NCBI GenBank assembly: GCA_009829735.1
Contig: CM020620.1
Location: 2,855,447-2,919,446, forward strand
Reading direction: 5' to 3'
Length of the DNA stretch: 64,000 nt
Origin: Pyropia yezoensis
Taxonomy: Eukaryota; Rhodophyta; Bangiophyceae; Bangiales; Bangiaceae
Position 1 is the first letter of the stretch; each line of letters opens with the position of its first letter. The notes beneath the pieces were generated by a model that was not told where the DNA came from, did no database searches, and worked only from the letters and a program-made list of their open reading frames with translations. Position numbers and translations under genes: made by a program. Positions 31,305 to 41,826 of the stretch are shown one piece after another.

Positions 31305-31695
31305 CAGACAGACTTACACTCCATGGGAGGAATTGATCCCGACCGAAACGCTTCGCTTGAGCTTTGGCGCGAGAACTGCACAGCTCTACGTAGCAGCTGC
31401 CTCTGGGCGCGCTCCAGACAGGCGGTATGCCGGACGACCAAGGCTATTTAGCTATCACTGATATGTGTGCCTTCGTTCCGCTCTGGCTGTATTGCCCTCG
31501 CTCCACGAGGCCTTGTGCTGGCGCCCGGCGCCGGCCGGAACATGTCGATTTCTTTCCGCGGCATTGGCACCACACATCCGTCTTTCCTTTCTGGACCGTT
31601 GTGTTGCCGCGTGCTCCTTCCTGTCGCCGCTACCTTTGCTACCTTGTTTGGTGGTCTATTTTTTCTTGCCCCCGCCCCGAGCGGCCCACGTGGCC
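31305..31695. promoter_or_regulatory. Upstream region shared by the Mog1-like and UBZ-like genes
   Basis: The genes are divergent. The region has a pyrimidine-rich part (31,560-31,690) before the plus-strand gene, and an AT-richer GGCTATTTAGCTATC segment near 31,441. No defined motif beyond this. Confidence 0.35.
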
Positions 31696-33750
31696 ATGGC
31701 GGGCTCCCCCCCTCCCTTCACCCCCTTGCCGCCTGTGGTCAGTGTGGCTCTACCTCGCACCCTCCCGTCGCCTCCCTCACCTCCCAAGGTCACCACCGCT
31801 CCCCCTCCTGTACCCCCGCGCTCCATCACGGACGCCCTCATGGCGCGGCCGGCCGCGGCGTCAACGCCTACTCGCAAGCGTCGGTGGGCAGGCGCCGGGA
31901 GCCCGCCGGCCGCGTCGCCACGGCGTGGCACCACGACCGGCGCATGTCCGCTGTGTGGGGTGGTCTTCCCCACGCGGATGCTGCCCGTCCACGTCAACAC
32001 CGTGTGTGCGGCAGAGGAGGGGGGAGGGCGCGCCCTGGGCGGGCCCCGCGTGCGGCCGCCGGTGACGGCTCCCAGGGCGACGGCGGCCGGCTCCCCCGTG
32101 TCGTTCCCGCAGGCACCGCCACTGTGCGAGGGGGGGGTGGGCGGCACTCTGGGTCCTGCCGCGGGGTCTGAGGCGACCACGCCCGCCGACAGCGGCACCG
32201 CCCCCGCCGCTGCTCGTCCAGACGGGCCAACCAAGCCCGCCTCCGCCCCCCTGAGGCTAGTTGTCCAGCGCGTCACCAGCGCCCACTTCCACCTGTCTTG
32301 GTCTACCGATGGGGCGGACCTGTGCGCGACGTGGACGTCGGCCGCCCCGCTGGCGGCTCCCCCCCGCCGGCCGGGGACGGCCGGGGCGGCCTCGCCACGG
32401 CCCTTTCGCGATGTGTTCACGTTGGCACTGTCGCCCACCACGTCCTTGCGCCTGGTCCTCACCGCAGACGCGGATGTGCCCGTCTCGCCCGCACCCGCGA
32501 CTGGCAATGCGGCGGCGGCCGCGGCGGCCGCCGATGCCGCCGGCGTCCTACCAGGCCTGTTGGCGCGGCACGGGCGCACGCTTGGCCGCCTGCCCGCGTC
32601 GCTGCTGAAGTCGGCACTTCAAAAAGCCATCCGTCGACAGCGCCCGCGGGCGGCCGCGGTTGCCGCCCTAGGCTTGGGCGCCCGCTCGAGCGCGTCGGAC
32701 CTCCTCCGCCGCCTGACGCTGATTGCGGTGGAGGACGTGGCGGTGTGGCCGGCCGGCTACCCCCCGCTGGTGTGGCTGATGATGGCGGCGGGCCGGCGGG
32801 CGGTGCTAGGTGGGCGTGTCGTCGACTGGGTGCTGTACGCTGCCGCCGTCATTGCCGCTGGGGAGGTGCGGGATGACCATGGAGATGGGCCCGACTGTGC
32901 GGACGGGGGGGTAAAGGCGGCCGGCGGGGCGGACGTGGTGGCCAAAGCTACTGGCGCGACGGACAAAGGGACCCAGGCTGCCGGCACGGCCGACGCGAGC
33001 GTCGAGATGCGGACACAAGGGCATACCAAGTCGGTCGGTGAGGCGGACGGGCATGGGGGGAAGGGCGCCTCCGCGGCTCCGGGGTTACTCGGCACAACCA
33101 CCCGCTCCCGTGTTGTCCCTCCCACTGCCAACGCCGCCTGCCTCGTCGGCGCCCTTCAGGTTCGACGGGTGTATGGCGGCTCGGCCGGCGACGTGGCCAT
33201 GGTTGCCGCCGCCGAAGCCGCTTGGGCTGCCCGCTTTGCCGCCGCCACCGCCGCTGGCGGCTGTGCGACCGGCCCCCCCGCCCTGGCCGCCGCTGCAGCC
33301 GCGTACGCCCGCGCCGCTGCGTCCGTCACCGCCCGCGACGTGTCGTTGCAGGCGCTGGCGGTGCCGACCGCTGCGGCGGCGCCGCTCCTTCCCCCTGGGT
33401 CGGTGCTTCTTGAGGCGGTGGACTCGCACTGTTCGGCCATGGCCGAGGAGCTTGCCGACACGCTGCCCGACGGGGTGGTGCGCCGCCTTGCAGAGTTCAT
33501 TGGGGAAGACCCGGCCGCGGGGGCGCGGGTGGTGGAGCGGGCCCTGTGGCGCTGCCGGTCGGGACTCAACGGGCGCCGGCAGTGGGTGGGCGGCCCCCCA
33601 TGGGGGGGCGGGGGGCCCGCGGGGGCAGCGGTGGCGGATGACCCCCGCGAGCCGGGCGGAGACCCCGCGCTAATGGCCTACTGGGAGGCCGCAGTGCGGC
33701 CCGCTGTGGACGAATGGTCGCGGTCGTTTCTGGCTACACGGGGATTGTGA
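31696..33750 (+). CDS. Unrecognised protein with a UBZ4-like zinc finger
   Basis: From the ATG at 31,696 (GCCATGG context) the protein has 684 residues; the frame is open further upstream to 31,465 but without an ATG in good context. Residues 84-104 read CPLCGVVFPTRMLPVHVNTVC, a C-x2-C...H-x4-C finger like the ubiquitin-binding UBZ4/RAD18 type. Residues about 295-350 carry LLKSALQKAIRRQ and LLRRLTLIAVEDVAVWP, then LVWLMMAAGRRAVL, a helical, conserved-looking block. Near the C-terminus are AVDSHCSAMAEELAD (about 575) and LWRCRSGLNGRRQ (about 616). The linkers are Ala/Gly-rich. I do not recognise a named family. A role in ubiquitin-linked DNA repair would be a guess from the finger alone. Confidence 0.75.
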   Translation: MAGSPPPFTPLPPVVSVALPRTLPSPPSPPKVTTAPPPVPPRSITDALMARPAAASTPTRKRRWAGAGSPPAASPRRGTTTGACPLCGVVFPTRMLPVHVNTVCAAEEGGGRALGGPRVRPPVTAPRATAAGSPVSFPQAPPLCEGGVGGTLGPAAGSEATTPADSGTAPAAARPDGPTKPASAPLRLVVQRVTSAHFHLSWSTDGADLCATWTSAAPLAAPPRRPGTAGAASPRPFRDVFTLALSPTTSLRLVLTADADVPVSPAPATGNAAAAAAAADAAGVLPGLLARHGRTLGRLPASLLKSALQKAIRRQRPRAAAVAALGLGARSSASDLLRRLTLIAVEDVAVWPAGYPPLVWLMMAAGRRAVLGGRVVDWVLYAAAVIAAGEVRDDHGDGPDCADGGVKAAGGADVVAKATGATDKGTQAAGTADASVEMRTQGHTKSVGEADGHGGKGASAAPGLLGTTTRSRVVPPTANAACLVGALQVRRVYGGSAGDVAMVAAAEAAWAARFAAATAAGGCATGPPALAAAAAAYARAAASVTARDVSLQALAVPTAAAAPLLPPGSVLLEAVDSHCSAMAEELADTLPDGVVRRLAEFIGEDPAAGARVVERALWRCRSGLNGRRQWVGGPPWGGGGPAGAAVADDPREPGGDPALMAYWEAAVRPAVDEWSRSFLATRGL

Positions 33751-33980
33751 GGGCCGGTGTGTGTTCATCATAGCCAATGCACCCCGGCCGCCCGGGCGCG
33801 GCGGGTCGACGCCAGCTTTCTTCTCTTTGTAGCGCGGAGACAACGGAGGAGACGAGGGCCCTCGTCCGCGAGTGGCATTTCCTCAAGTATGGATTGTTAG
33901 GATAACTATCGGTTAAACCCCTCCGGGAAACATCCGACTCATCCTGGGAAAGGTCGCCGGGAAAAGCCGGCGTCTAACCT
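33751..33980. other. Intergenic region with the stop of the interrupted Fanzor frame
   Basis: Reading the minus strand leftward out of the 178-bp repeat at 33,981, the frame used by the Fanzor gene ends at a TAG at 33,974-33,976. Otherwise no gene. It is also the 3' flank of the UBZ-like gene. Confidence 0.45.
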
Positions 33981-34158
33981 ACTAGTAAACGGCCGACAAT
34001 TACCCATGATTGGCTCGTCGGCGAAAAAGGGGGCGGCTGACGCACCCCGTGGTAGGTGAGGGTCACGGGCAAGATGTGCGCTGTCTTAGCGTCTTGCAGT
34101 GTCCACCAGACCACGGGGCGCGTCTGTCGCCCCCGTCTCCGCCCGACGTACCCCGTCC
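33981..34158. repeat. Left 178-bp direct repeat flanking the non-LTR element
   Basis: Identical to 53,887-54,064 apart from one A/G difference. The right copy is continuous with the Fanzor gene and the left with host DNA, so the pair is best read as an unusually long target-site duplication. Confidence 0.8.
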
Positions 34159-34225
34159 TGGTACTGGTGGGGTCGGTGGCGTTGGGGCTTCCCCCTGTCC
34201 GCTTTTTGTGGCGGGGGGGGGCGCC

Positions 34226-34451
34226 ATGGTCGCGCTACGGCCGCGGGAGGCGGCCGTTGCGCGAGGGTTGATCGCGCTTTTGGACGCGGTGACCGGGCCG
34301 CCGTCGTCGTCGGCGGCGGCCGCCCGTTGCCGCGTCCTTGACGCTGTGTATGCGTCCGTGCGGGCTAATGACATTGGCCCGCTGCTGCGCTCTCTCGGGG
34401 AGCGCCGCGGGCGTTCTCGGTCGCGGTCTCGCCCTCGTTCCCGCTCCGGTT

Positions 34452-34482
<31 letters not shown>

Positions 34483-37214
34483 TGCCCCCCTTTCGCCCGC
34501 CCGAGCGGCTAGTCCGCCCCCTGCGGCCGCCGATGCTGGTGGCCGCCGCCCTCCGCCGCCCGCCGCTGCCGGGGCGGTGGCGCCGCTGCCCGCGTCGCCC
34601 GCCGGCGGGGGCGATGACCCTATGGACCTGAGCGACGACGATGGCGGCGGCGCCTGGAGCGCCGCGGCAGCCCGCGGTCGTCGCCGCCGTCAAGCCGCCA
34701 AGGATGCCCGCGCCCGCCGGGCCGCTGAGGCCGCAGCGGCCGTGGTGGGCGCCGCTGGCGGCCCCGGTACCCCCCCCTGTGGCCCTCGTGCTGGGGGGGC
34801 GGCCGACGAGGCTGCCGCTGGCGCCCGCGCCAACCGTCAAGACGACCGTTCGGCCGCACCAGCAGCCGATCCGGCGGAGGTGGCCGGCGAGGGCGACGGC
34901 GCCGACGACCGTCGCCGTGACGGAGGCGCCGCGCGGGATGGACCTGCTGGCCCCGCCAGTGGTGCCTCTGCGGGTGGTGCGGCCGCCACCGCCGCCCTCA
35001 CCTCGACCGCCGCTGCGCGCGCCGCGGCGGCGGTAATGGCGCTGACTGGCGCGCGTGGCGGCCGCCGCGGCGCCGACCCCCCCCCACCCTTGCGACGGTC
35101 CACGTGACCGGTGTGTCGCGGGAGCCGCGGGCGCACGCGCTCCGCGGGCTGGTGGCGGATGTCACCGGCCTGCCGCGGTCGAACGTAGTGGACGTTGACC
35201 GTTTCGGCGCGGTGGCGGCCGTTACGTTGGTGGCGGACGCCGTGCCCGCGTTTTTATCCGCACTGCGCACGGGTCCGGCGGTGGGAGTGCTGGCGGTTGT
35301 GCACAACGCCGACCCGTGGAGCCCCGCCCTCTTTGGCGCCAAGCGCCGCGGGGGGCTGACCGCGGAGGCGGCGCGTACTGCGGCGGGGGACCTGTGTGCG
35401 CGTCGCCTGCGGGCCAAGCTAGCACAGCTGGCGGCGCGCCCGCAGATGCCGCCGCCGCTGCGGGACGCACTGCGCGCCCACGTGGCCGCCCAGTTGGCTG
35501 CCGCGCCGTCCCTGCGGGCGGCGGCCAAGGCCGCCCCGACGCCCCCCGTGGCCCCTGCGGCCCGGCCGCGCCCCACCGAGGCGCCAGCCACCGACGAGGC
35601 GCCGCCCGCGGCGGCTGACACCGCGGTGCCGCCGCCAGCTGCCGCCATCGACGATAGCACGGCAGACGCCCAAACGCGTCCGGCTGGACGGGCGCCGGCC
35701 GCCACGGCCGCCGCCGAGCTCTCGTCGGCTGACGCGGCCACCCCGATGGACGGGGTGGAAACTCCAGGTGGGGGGGCGGGGGAACCCGATTTAGGCGCCG
35801 CCGTGTCGGCGCCGTTTTCGCCCGCCCCCTCTCCGGCGCCCAACGACAAAAATTCGGCGCGGCCGGAATCGCCGATTTCCTCCGCTGCTGCGGGGGGGGC
35901 GACCGCGCCCGCGACGACGACGACCCCCACCGATTTAGGAGAGGATAATCGGCGGGGGGAAGGGGACGCCGATTCGGTCGCCGCGGCCGGGACGGGCACG
36001 ACGACTGCGACCGCGACAACGACGGCGCCCGAAAATTCGGGGCAGCCGACTTCTGCCGATTTGGCCGCTGAGGCGGGCATAACGGCGCCGCCGCCATCGC
36101 CGACCAAGACGTCGCCCGCCGCCCCGCGCAAGACGAGCGAAATTGGGGGGGGTCGCCGGCTGTCGCCCTGGCCCCTGCGTCGGCAGACGCCACGGATGTC
36201 GTCCCCCCCGTGGGCCTGCCCGCGAACGACACGAGGGCGGCTACTGCGGCTGTGCCGCCACCTGTCGATGGGGAGAGCAGTGTGGGCGACGGGGCGGCCT
36301 CTGTGCAACCTGCGGCACAGTTCTCGCTTGCGGGGGCGGCTGGTGCGGGGCACGCCGAGGCTGCCGCGTCGCCCGCGGTGCCTGACACCCCCGACGAGTA
36401 CCTCGGCGACGAGGAGGACACGGTGGGGGGGGACGTGGTGTCCACGCCGCTCGCGAGCGGCGGCGCGGGGGCTGCCGTGGACGTCGCCGTGGCGCCGCCA
36501 GCGCCCGGCGACGACCGCGGCGCGCAACCCAGCAACGTCTCCACACCGGCGGCAACGACAGCCGCAGCAGTAGCGGGAGCAACTGCGGCGGCGGCGGCGA
36601 GCATGGGCAGCACGGCGGCGGTCGAGCGGGCGGCAAGCGGGAACGCCCTCAATGGGCAGATGCCTGTTGTGGCCGGCCGGGCCGGTGGAGCCGGGGAGAC
36701 CGCTGGTGGGGAGCGGGTACCGCTCCCGCCGAGCCCGACCGTCACCGTGCCCACGACGGCATGGCCGGCCGGTGAGGCTCTCTCTGTCGGGCTGCCCCCG
36801 CGGACGCCCGGCCCGAGTCCGAGCGGGGGCGACCCCGACCGTGCGCATGCGCGGGCGGCCGCCACCGCCGACCTGGCGCCCACCCCGGACTCCGACACGG
36901 GTGGTTTCAGCGCGATGCTGCCGTCAACTGCCCGGGGCCACAAGCGGCTGCGGCCGGTGGACGGCCGGGATAGCCCCCCTCCCCAGGCCCTGCCGCCGGC
37001 GCGGCGCCGGGGCGATGCTAGCAAGGCGGGCGCCCAGCCGCCTGCTGGTGCTCTGGCGGCCGCCCCTGCCCCCACGCCGATGGAGGTGGTGCCCGCCCCC
37101 GCGCCTGGCCCGCCGCCGGCAGGGACCGACCAGCGCGCGGGAACCGGCGGGGCGCTGGCTGCGCACGCCGAGCCCATGCCACCCACCGTTAGCGACGCAG
37201 GGCGCCATGAGTGA
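34226..37214 (+). pseudogene. LINE-type ORF1 (gag-like), frameshifted
   Basis: Three frames make up one likely ORF: 34,226-35,107 (ATG at 34,226), 35,104 to about 36,150, and about 36,150-37,214. The first contains an Arg/Ser stretch, a poly-Pro run from a long C homopolymer at 34,450-34,480, and PMDLSDDDGGG. The second holds a possible RNA-binding fold (ALRGLVADVTGLPRSNVVDVDRF, VVHNADPWSP). The third is low-complexity. The shift near 36,150 falls in a run of G, so sequencing or assembly error in homopolymers is as likely as real decay. The end overlaps the ATG of the RT gene at 37,207. Confidence 0.55.
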
Positions 37215-39291
37215 CACTCATGGCGCCCTGGCTGGTGACAAAACCACCACTGGCCCCCCGTCCTCGGCTGCGGCTCCCCCCCTACCCCCGCTGCCGCCGC
37301 CCCTCGCGCCTGCAGCAGGCGCCCCACGGACGTACGCCGTCTGCCCCGTACCCTCGTGCGGCGAGGGCGTACGCCGCTTTGAGGAGGGCCCCGCCACGGT
37401 AGTGGCTCACCTGCAGGCGAAGCACCTCCTGTCGGAGGTGCCGGCCGCAGTGGTGGCCGACCTGCATCTGGCGCCGTGCCCCCACTGCGGTCGGGGGTAC
37501 CGCAATGTGCGCGGCCGCCGTGGCCTGACCTCCCTGGTGGCCCACGCGGCCCAGTGCCGCCAGAACCCACGGCGCCGCCGTGCGCGAGCGGCGCGTCCAT
37601 TGCCGACACCCGCACCGCGCCCCGCCGGGGCGGCCGCGCCCGCGGGCGCGGCGTTGGCTTCCGCCCCCACCGAGGGCATGGAGCGCTACCTCACTACCCC
37701 CGCCGAAAGGCTGACTGCCCGCGAGGCCTTCCTTTCCCGCGTCGCCCCTGACGAGGCATCTTGGCCCTCCCTCGTTGCTTTCGGGGCGCGGACCCTGCAG
37801 CACGTGCCCGCCGCCCTGCTACGCGCGTGGCGCCTGCTGGGGGCCGAGGCTCTCGAGTGGATCCGGACGGACCCGGCGCGGCCGCAGGCTTGGCTTTGGC
37901 TTCTGCTCTTGCCTAGCCTGCTGCTGCACGAGCCCTGCCCGCCCCACCCGGGCGCCACCCCCGCCCCACAGCCTACGCGCGCGGAGCACGCCACCCTCAT
38001 GCTGGACGGCTCCTTCTCTGCCGCACTCGACGCCCGCAATGTGGGCATCTGGCGGCCGGCTGCACGCGCTCCCCCACCGCCTGCACCGCCTCCATCGGCC
38101 GCCGCACCGGCTCCCCCCCCCCCCCTCCCCCCTCCCCGTCTCGACCGGGCTGACATGCGGCGCCTGACCCGGGCGCAGAGTCGCGCGCTGCGGCAAGTGC
38201 GCAAGGGCCGCCTCAGCGCGGCGCTACGCACGCTGCAGAACGCGCCGTTGGCGCCACAGACGGCGGCCATCTGGGCCAAGGCCCTCGCCCTCCACCCGTC
38301 GGCGTCGTCGGCCAAAGCGACGACCGCGAGCGTCGAGGCGGCATTCCCCGCAGAGCTGGCCGCGGCAGCCGAGTTTGGCACGCGCGCCGCCACCCCGCAG
38401 TCGATCACGCTGGACGCCGTGACGACGGCGATCCGCCGCGCCCCGAAGGGGTCCGCGCCGGGGCCGTCGGGCCTCCGCATGGAGCACCTCCACGCGCTCG
38501 GCGACGACGGGCGGGACGCGCTGGTGTCCGTCGTGCTGATGCTGACGGGCGATGCTGCGGTGGAGCGGGTGCCCCCTGTGGCGACGCACGCCCTGGCTGG
38601 CGCCAGCCTCCTGTTGCTGACCAAGCCGGGGGGGCTGGGCGCCGACGGGCTGCCGAAGTTGCGACCCATCGGCATGCCCGAGGTCATCCGGAAGCTGGTG
38701 GCCTCGACGCTGGCCGGCACCGTGCGGGACGCGGTGGCAGAGTTTCTCGCGCCGCTGCAGCTGGGGGTGGGCGTGTCGAGCGCGTGTGAGCGGGCGCTCC
38801 ACGAGCTCAACGCCTACCTAGCGCTCCACCCAGACGAGGCGGTCCTGCAGCTGGACTTTGCCAACGCGTTCAACCTGGAGTCGCAGTCGGCCATGCGTGC
38901 CATGGTCGAGCGCGCCTTCCCCCTCCTCTCCTCCTACTTCCAGTGGGTGTACGGCGGGGACGCCCCCAACGTATACGGGTGGGCGGACCCAGCTGGAGGG
39001 GACCATGTGGGGGGGTTGATGGCCCGCCTTTGCCTGCCGTCGGCTCGGGGGACGCAGCAGGGGGACCCCCTTGGCCCTCTGTTGCACGCCCTGGCTATCC
39101 ACCTCGTACTGACCCGCCTGGCCACGGCGCACCCCGAGCGCCTTGTCAAGGGTGTCCACGACGATGTGGTCGTGGCCGCACCGCCGGAGGCATTGGCCGC
39201 CGTCATGCGGGACGCCTGCGCGTGGGGGGCGGCAATTGACGCCGAGCTGGCGCCAACCAAGTGTGCGGCGTGTTGCCCCACCCCCCCGCCC
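37207..39291 (+). pseudogene. LINE-type RT gene, 5' part (interrupted by G1 element)
   Basis: Reverse transcriptase of the non-LTR element, starting at ATG 37,207 (GGCGCCATGAG). Residues 46-73 and 91-117 form two zinc-finger-like blocks (CPVPSC...H...H and CPHC...H...C), as in several LINE clades. RT blocks follow: LRPIGMPEVIRKL (about 484), LQLDFANAFN (about 546) and RGTQQGDPLGPLL (about 613). The catalytic box reads VHDDVVV (about 648), with His where Tyr is usual. The frame is cut after CCPTPPP by the G1 LTR with a CGCCC duplication. The continuation lies at 51,867-53,822. Confidence 0.85.
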
Positions 39292-39761
39292 TGTGGCAGT
39301 ATAAACCCCCAGGTAGGGGGGCAACACGTGTCATGCAAGGGGCGGCAGGCCACTAGCCTGATCCGTTCCTCCCCCTGCATTTGGGTCCATATTCCCTAAG
39401 TTTTGGGATAGTTAGCTTAGTAGTAAATCCAACTTGGATTTGAGGGTTTTCTGCATTTATCGTCTTGAATTTTCGTGTGGCCCGGTGGGCAGGTGCTGGG
39501 GTGGGAGATTCTGAGTGGCGAGATTCTGAGTGGACCCTGGGGGGATGAGGGGAGGGACAGCGGGGCTTGGCCCTGCGTCCCCGTCCCGACCAAGAAACTG
39601 TTGGACCACACACCATCCTCTTGTTTGTCCGTGGGGGGTTTGCCCCACAACAGGGACAGAGTGTGTGCGACTTGCACTTCTTCCGGTTCCCCCGACACGG
39701 GAGGCAGCCCTAGCACACCGCCCCAACTTGGGTGCCGTGTGTGCTAGTGGTTTTTGCCACA
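39292..39761 (+). repeat. G1 5' LTR
   Basis: 470 bp. TATAAA lies at 39,300-39,305, only eight bases from the LTR start; in the 3' LTR this reads TATTGA. Confidence 0.95.
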
Positions 39762-39763
39762 TT

Positions 39764-39781
39764 TGGTGGAGCAGCAGGGGA
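39764..39781 (+). promoter_or_regulatory. G1 primer-binding site candidate
   Basis: TGGTGGAGCAGCAGGGGA begins two bases after the LTR and is conserved with one change in the decayed G1 copy (8,214-8,232). The tRNA is not identified. Confidence 0.6.
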
Positions 39782-39880
39782 TAGAGGTAAACTTTACCTC
39801 CGGGTGCACCCGGGTGTAGGGGGCCCTCTGTCTCAGAGGAACGGTGGTCTTGGACCGTGTCATACGGATCGTCAGCCAAC

Positions 39881-41826
39881 ATGGCTAGCTCGGACCCCCC
39901 GTCGTCCGGGGAGTACACGGGTGACGCACCTACTTCAGTGCCTTTGAATACTGGTGAGACACAGGTGGGTTTACCTGGGGTCGCAGAGGGACTAGAGGTC
40001 CCTCAAGCCGGCAGGACTGGAAGTACGGGCGGGCAACAGGCCACCCCGACTCAGTCGGGAGTTCACTCGGGTGACACTTCTGATGTGGGTGGGCCGAAGT
40101 CTGGCCACCGTGTGGTATACTCAACGGGAACGTCCCAAGGGGTGAGGACTGTCCCCGCGGGTTCCACTCGGGTTGGAGCCAACTTTGGCTTGGAGTCGTC
40201 GCCAACTAAGCTTTCGGAGGACGGTGGACCTCCGTTGGTCGGCGATGGGCTCGCGCCCATGCCCCCGGTTGAGGCCCCTGAGGGACGTGATTACCCCTCA
40301 GGTGGACTCCCGGAGGCGGACCGAGACTCAACTGGAGTCGTCAATCCACTCCTCGCGGAAACTGTCCGTCGGGAGGCGACCAATGTGTTGCGGCAGACTT
40401 TGCCGGACCTGGTGGTCACGATGACGAATACTATTCTGAATCAGATTGTGGCGAGTTTGCCAGATGGCCTTAATGTCCAAACCGGATTGGGGCTTTCGAG
40501 CCCGCAGGCGCAGGGGGAATCCCCCCTTACGCCTATCTCTGGTCGCTCCGAACTGGGGGCGACACCTGTGACTCCCAACGAGGGAGCCACACCATACTCG
40601 GTGGGGCGTACGCCCCTCACGGGGGAGTTCCCCCCGGAAACGCCGGCGGCTACACCAAGCGCGCCGCGCCGGACTACAGGCACTGAGAGTGAACTTACCC
40701 CAGTGCCACAGCGGCTGTTCCCTCAACGTGAGGTGCCGCCCAAGATCCAGGTAGCCAACCCGGTCTACCAGAGGATCTTTGACTGTGAGACCTACGCCCT
40801 CCACAACAAGTCGGTGGCGTATGGTCCTGACCAGGCCCGAGCCATGGGCCGTGCCAAGAAGAATGCACTTCATTCTTTTGGGCACAAAGCGGAGTGGGAC
40901 GGAACTCCCCCCCTCCGTGTCTTTGAGCTCCTACGTCGTTTCACAAAAGCCTGTGACGACAATGCCATAAGTGAAGGCATGGCTTTTTACATGCTACAGG
41001 AGTTTACGAAGGGCGACCTACGGACAGAACTTATGTCCGTCATGCCCAGCTCCTCAAGTGGAGGCGCTGGGGAGGTGACGTCCTATTTAGAGCTCGTCAA
41101 CTGGTTGTTGAGAGCCATGGTTGATGAGGCAGCGTTGGCTTCTCAAGTCGAGGAGTTTACGCAAGCCCATCAGGAAGAGGCGGAGGACGAGTTGTCCTTT
41201 GCGGAGCGAGTCCGTAAGCTCAACAATCTTTGTGGGTTTCTTCATCCACAAGCTGTGGTGAAGAGTCGGTTTGTGGAGGGACTCCATTGGTCAGCCCGGA
41301 TGGAGACCCGGGAGCATAACACTGCCCGGGCGACCCTGGCCGAGTTGGCCAGGTTCGCCTATCGCAGAGGCGAGGCCTACCGCAAGTTGCGGGAGGAACA
41401 ACGCCAGGAGCGTCAGGCCGAGTTGGCCAAGGAACGGGAGGAGGCGCGCCAGGCCAGAGAGTTGAGAGAGGCACGCCGAATCCGCAAGGAGAGGGTGGTA
41501 GCTGCCGTGGGAACTTCCCAGGGTATCCCTTCGTCTTCCCCAGTTGGGAAGACCCCTCCCGGAACGGACCATCGGTGTTGGAACTGCAACTCCGATGGTC
41601 ACTGGGCATATGATTGCCCAAGTTGAGTAAACGCATCCAGCAACTTGTTAGGAATGCGAGTAAAAAGTCGGCTACGAACGAAGTACGTTCACGCCGCGAG
41701 GGTGGGTCTCGACCGGTCGTTGCGGTCGCCACACCCTCGGCGGAGGAGGCGGACACGTCGTCCTCGGACTCGTCGTCTTCCTCCCCGCCCTCAGATTCGG
41801 ACGCCAAGTCGGCGGGAAACGAATGA
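39881..41826 (+). pseudogene. gag: Gag of G1, one frameshift near its end
   Basis: Starts at ATG 39,881 (MASSDPPSSGEYTG). The first 270 or so residues are Gly/Pro/Thr-rich. A capsid-like part follows (FDCETYALHNKSV, FELLRRFTKACDD, FAERVRKLNNLCGF), then an Arg/Glu-rich coiled segment (LREEQRQERQAEL) and a zinc knuckle CWNCNSDGHWAYDC. The first frame stops at 41,624. A one-base deletion in the C-run just before it would explain why the next frame (41,627-41,826) continues with a Ser/Asp-rich acidic tail. That tail ends AGNE and TGA, with the GGGAAAC heptamer at its last codons. Confidence 0.85.
41814..41820 (+). promoter_or_regulatory. -1 frameshift heptamer GGGAAAC (G1 gag to pol)
   Basis: In the frame of the gag tail the codons read GCG GGA AAC GAA TGA, which places GGGAAAC in X XXY YYZ phase. 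One base back leads into the frame of the protease ORF starting ATG at 41,823. The G3 element has the same heptamer at the same place. Confidence 0.7.

Noticed and set aside
35222..37615. 797- and 616-codon minus-strand frames across 34,998-37,615
   Set aside because: These are GC-rich shadow frames of the LINE ORF1; composition is Ala/Gly/Arg/Pro with no domain, and the same happens in the duplicated unit at 48,615-49,715.
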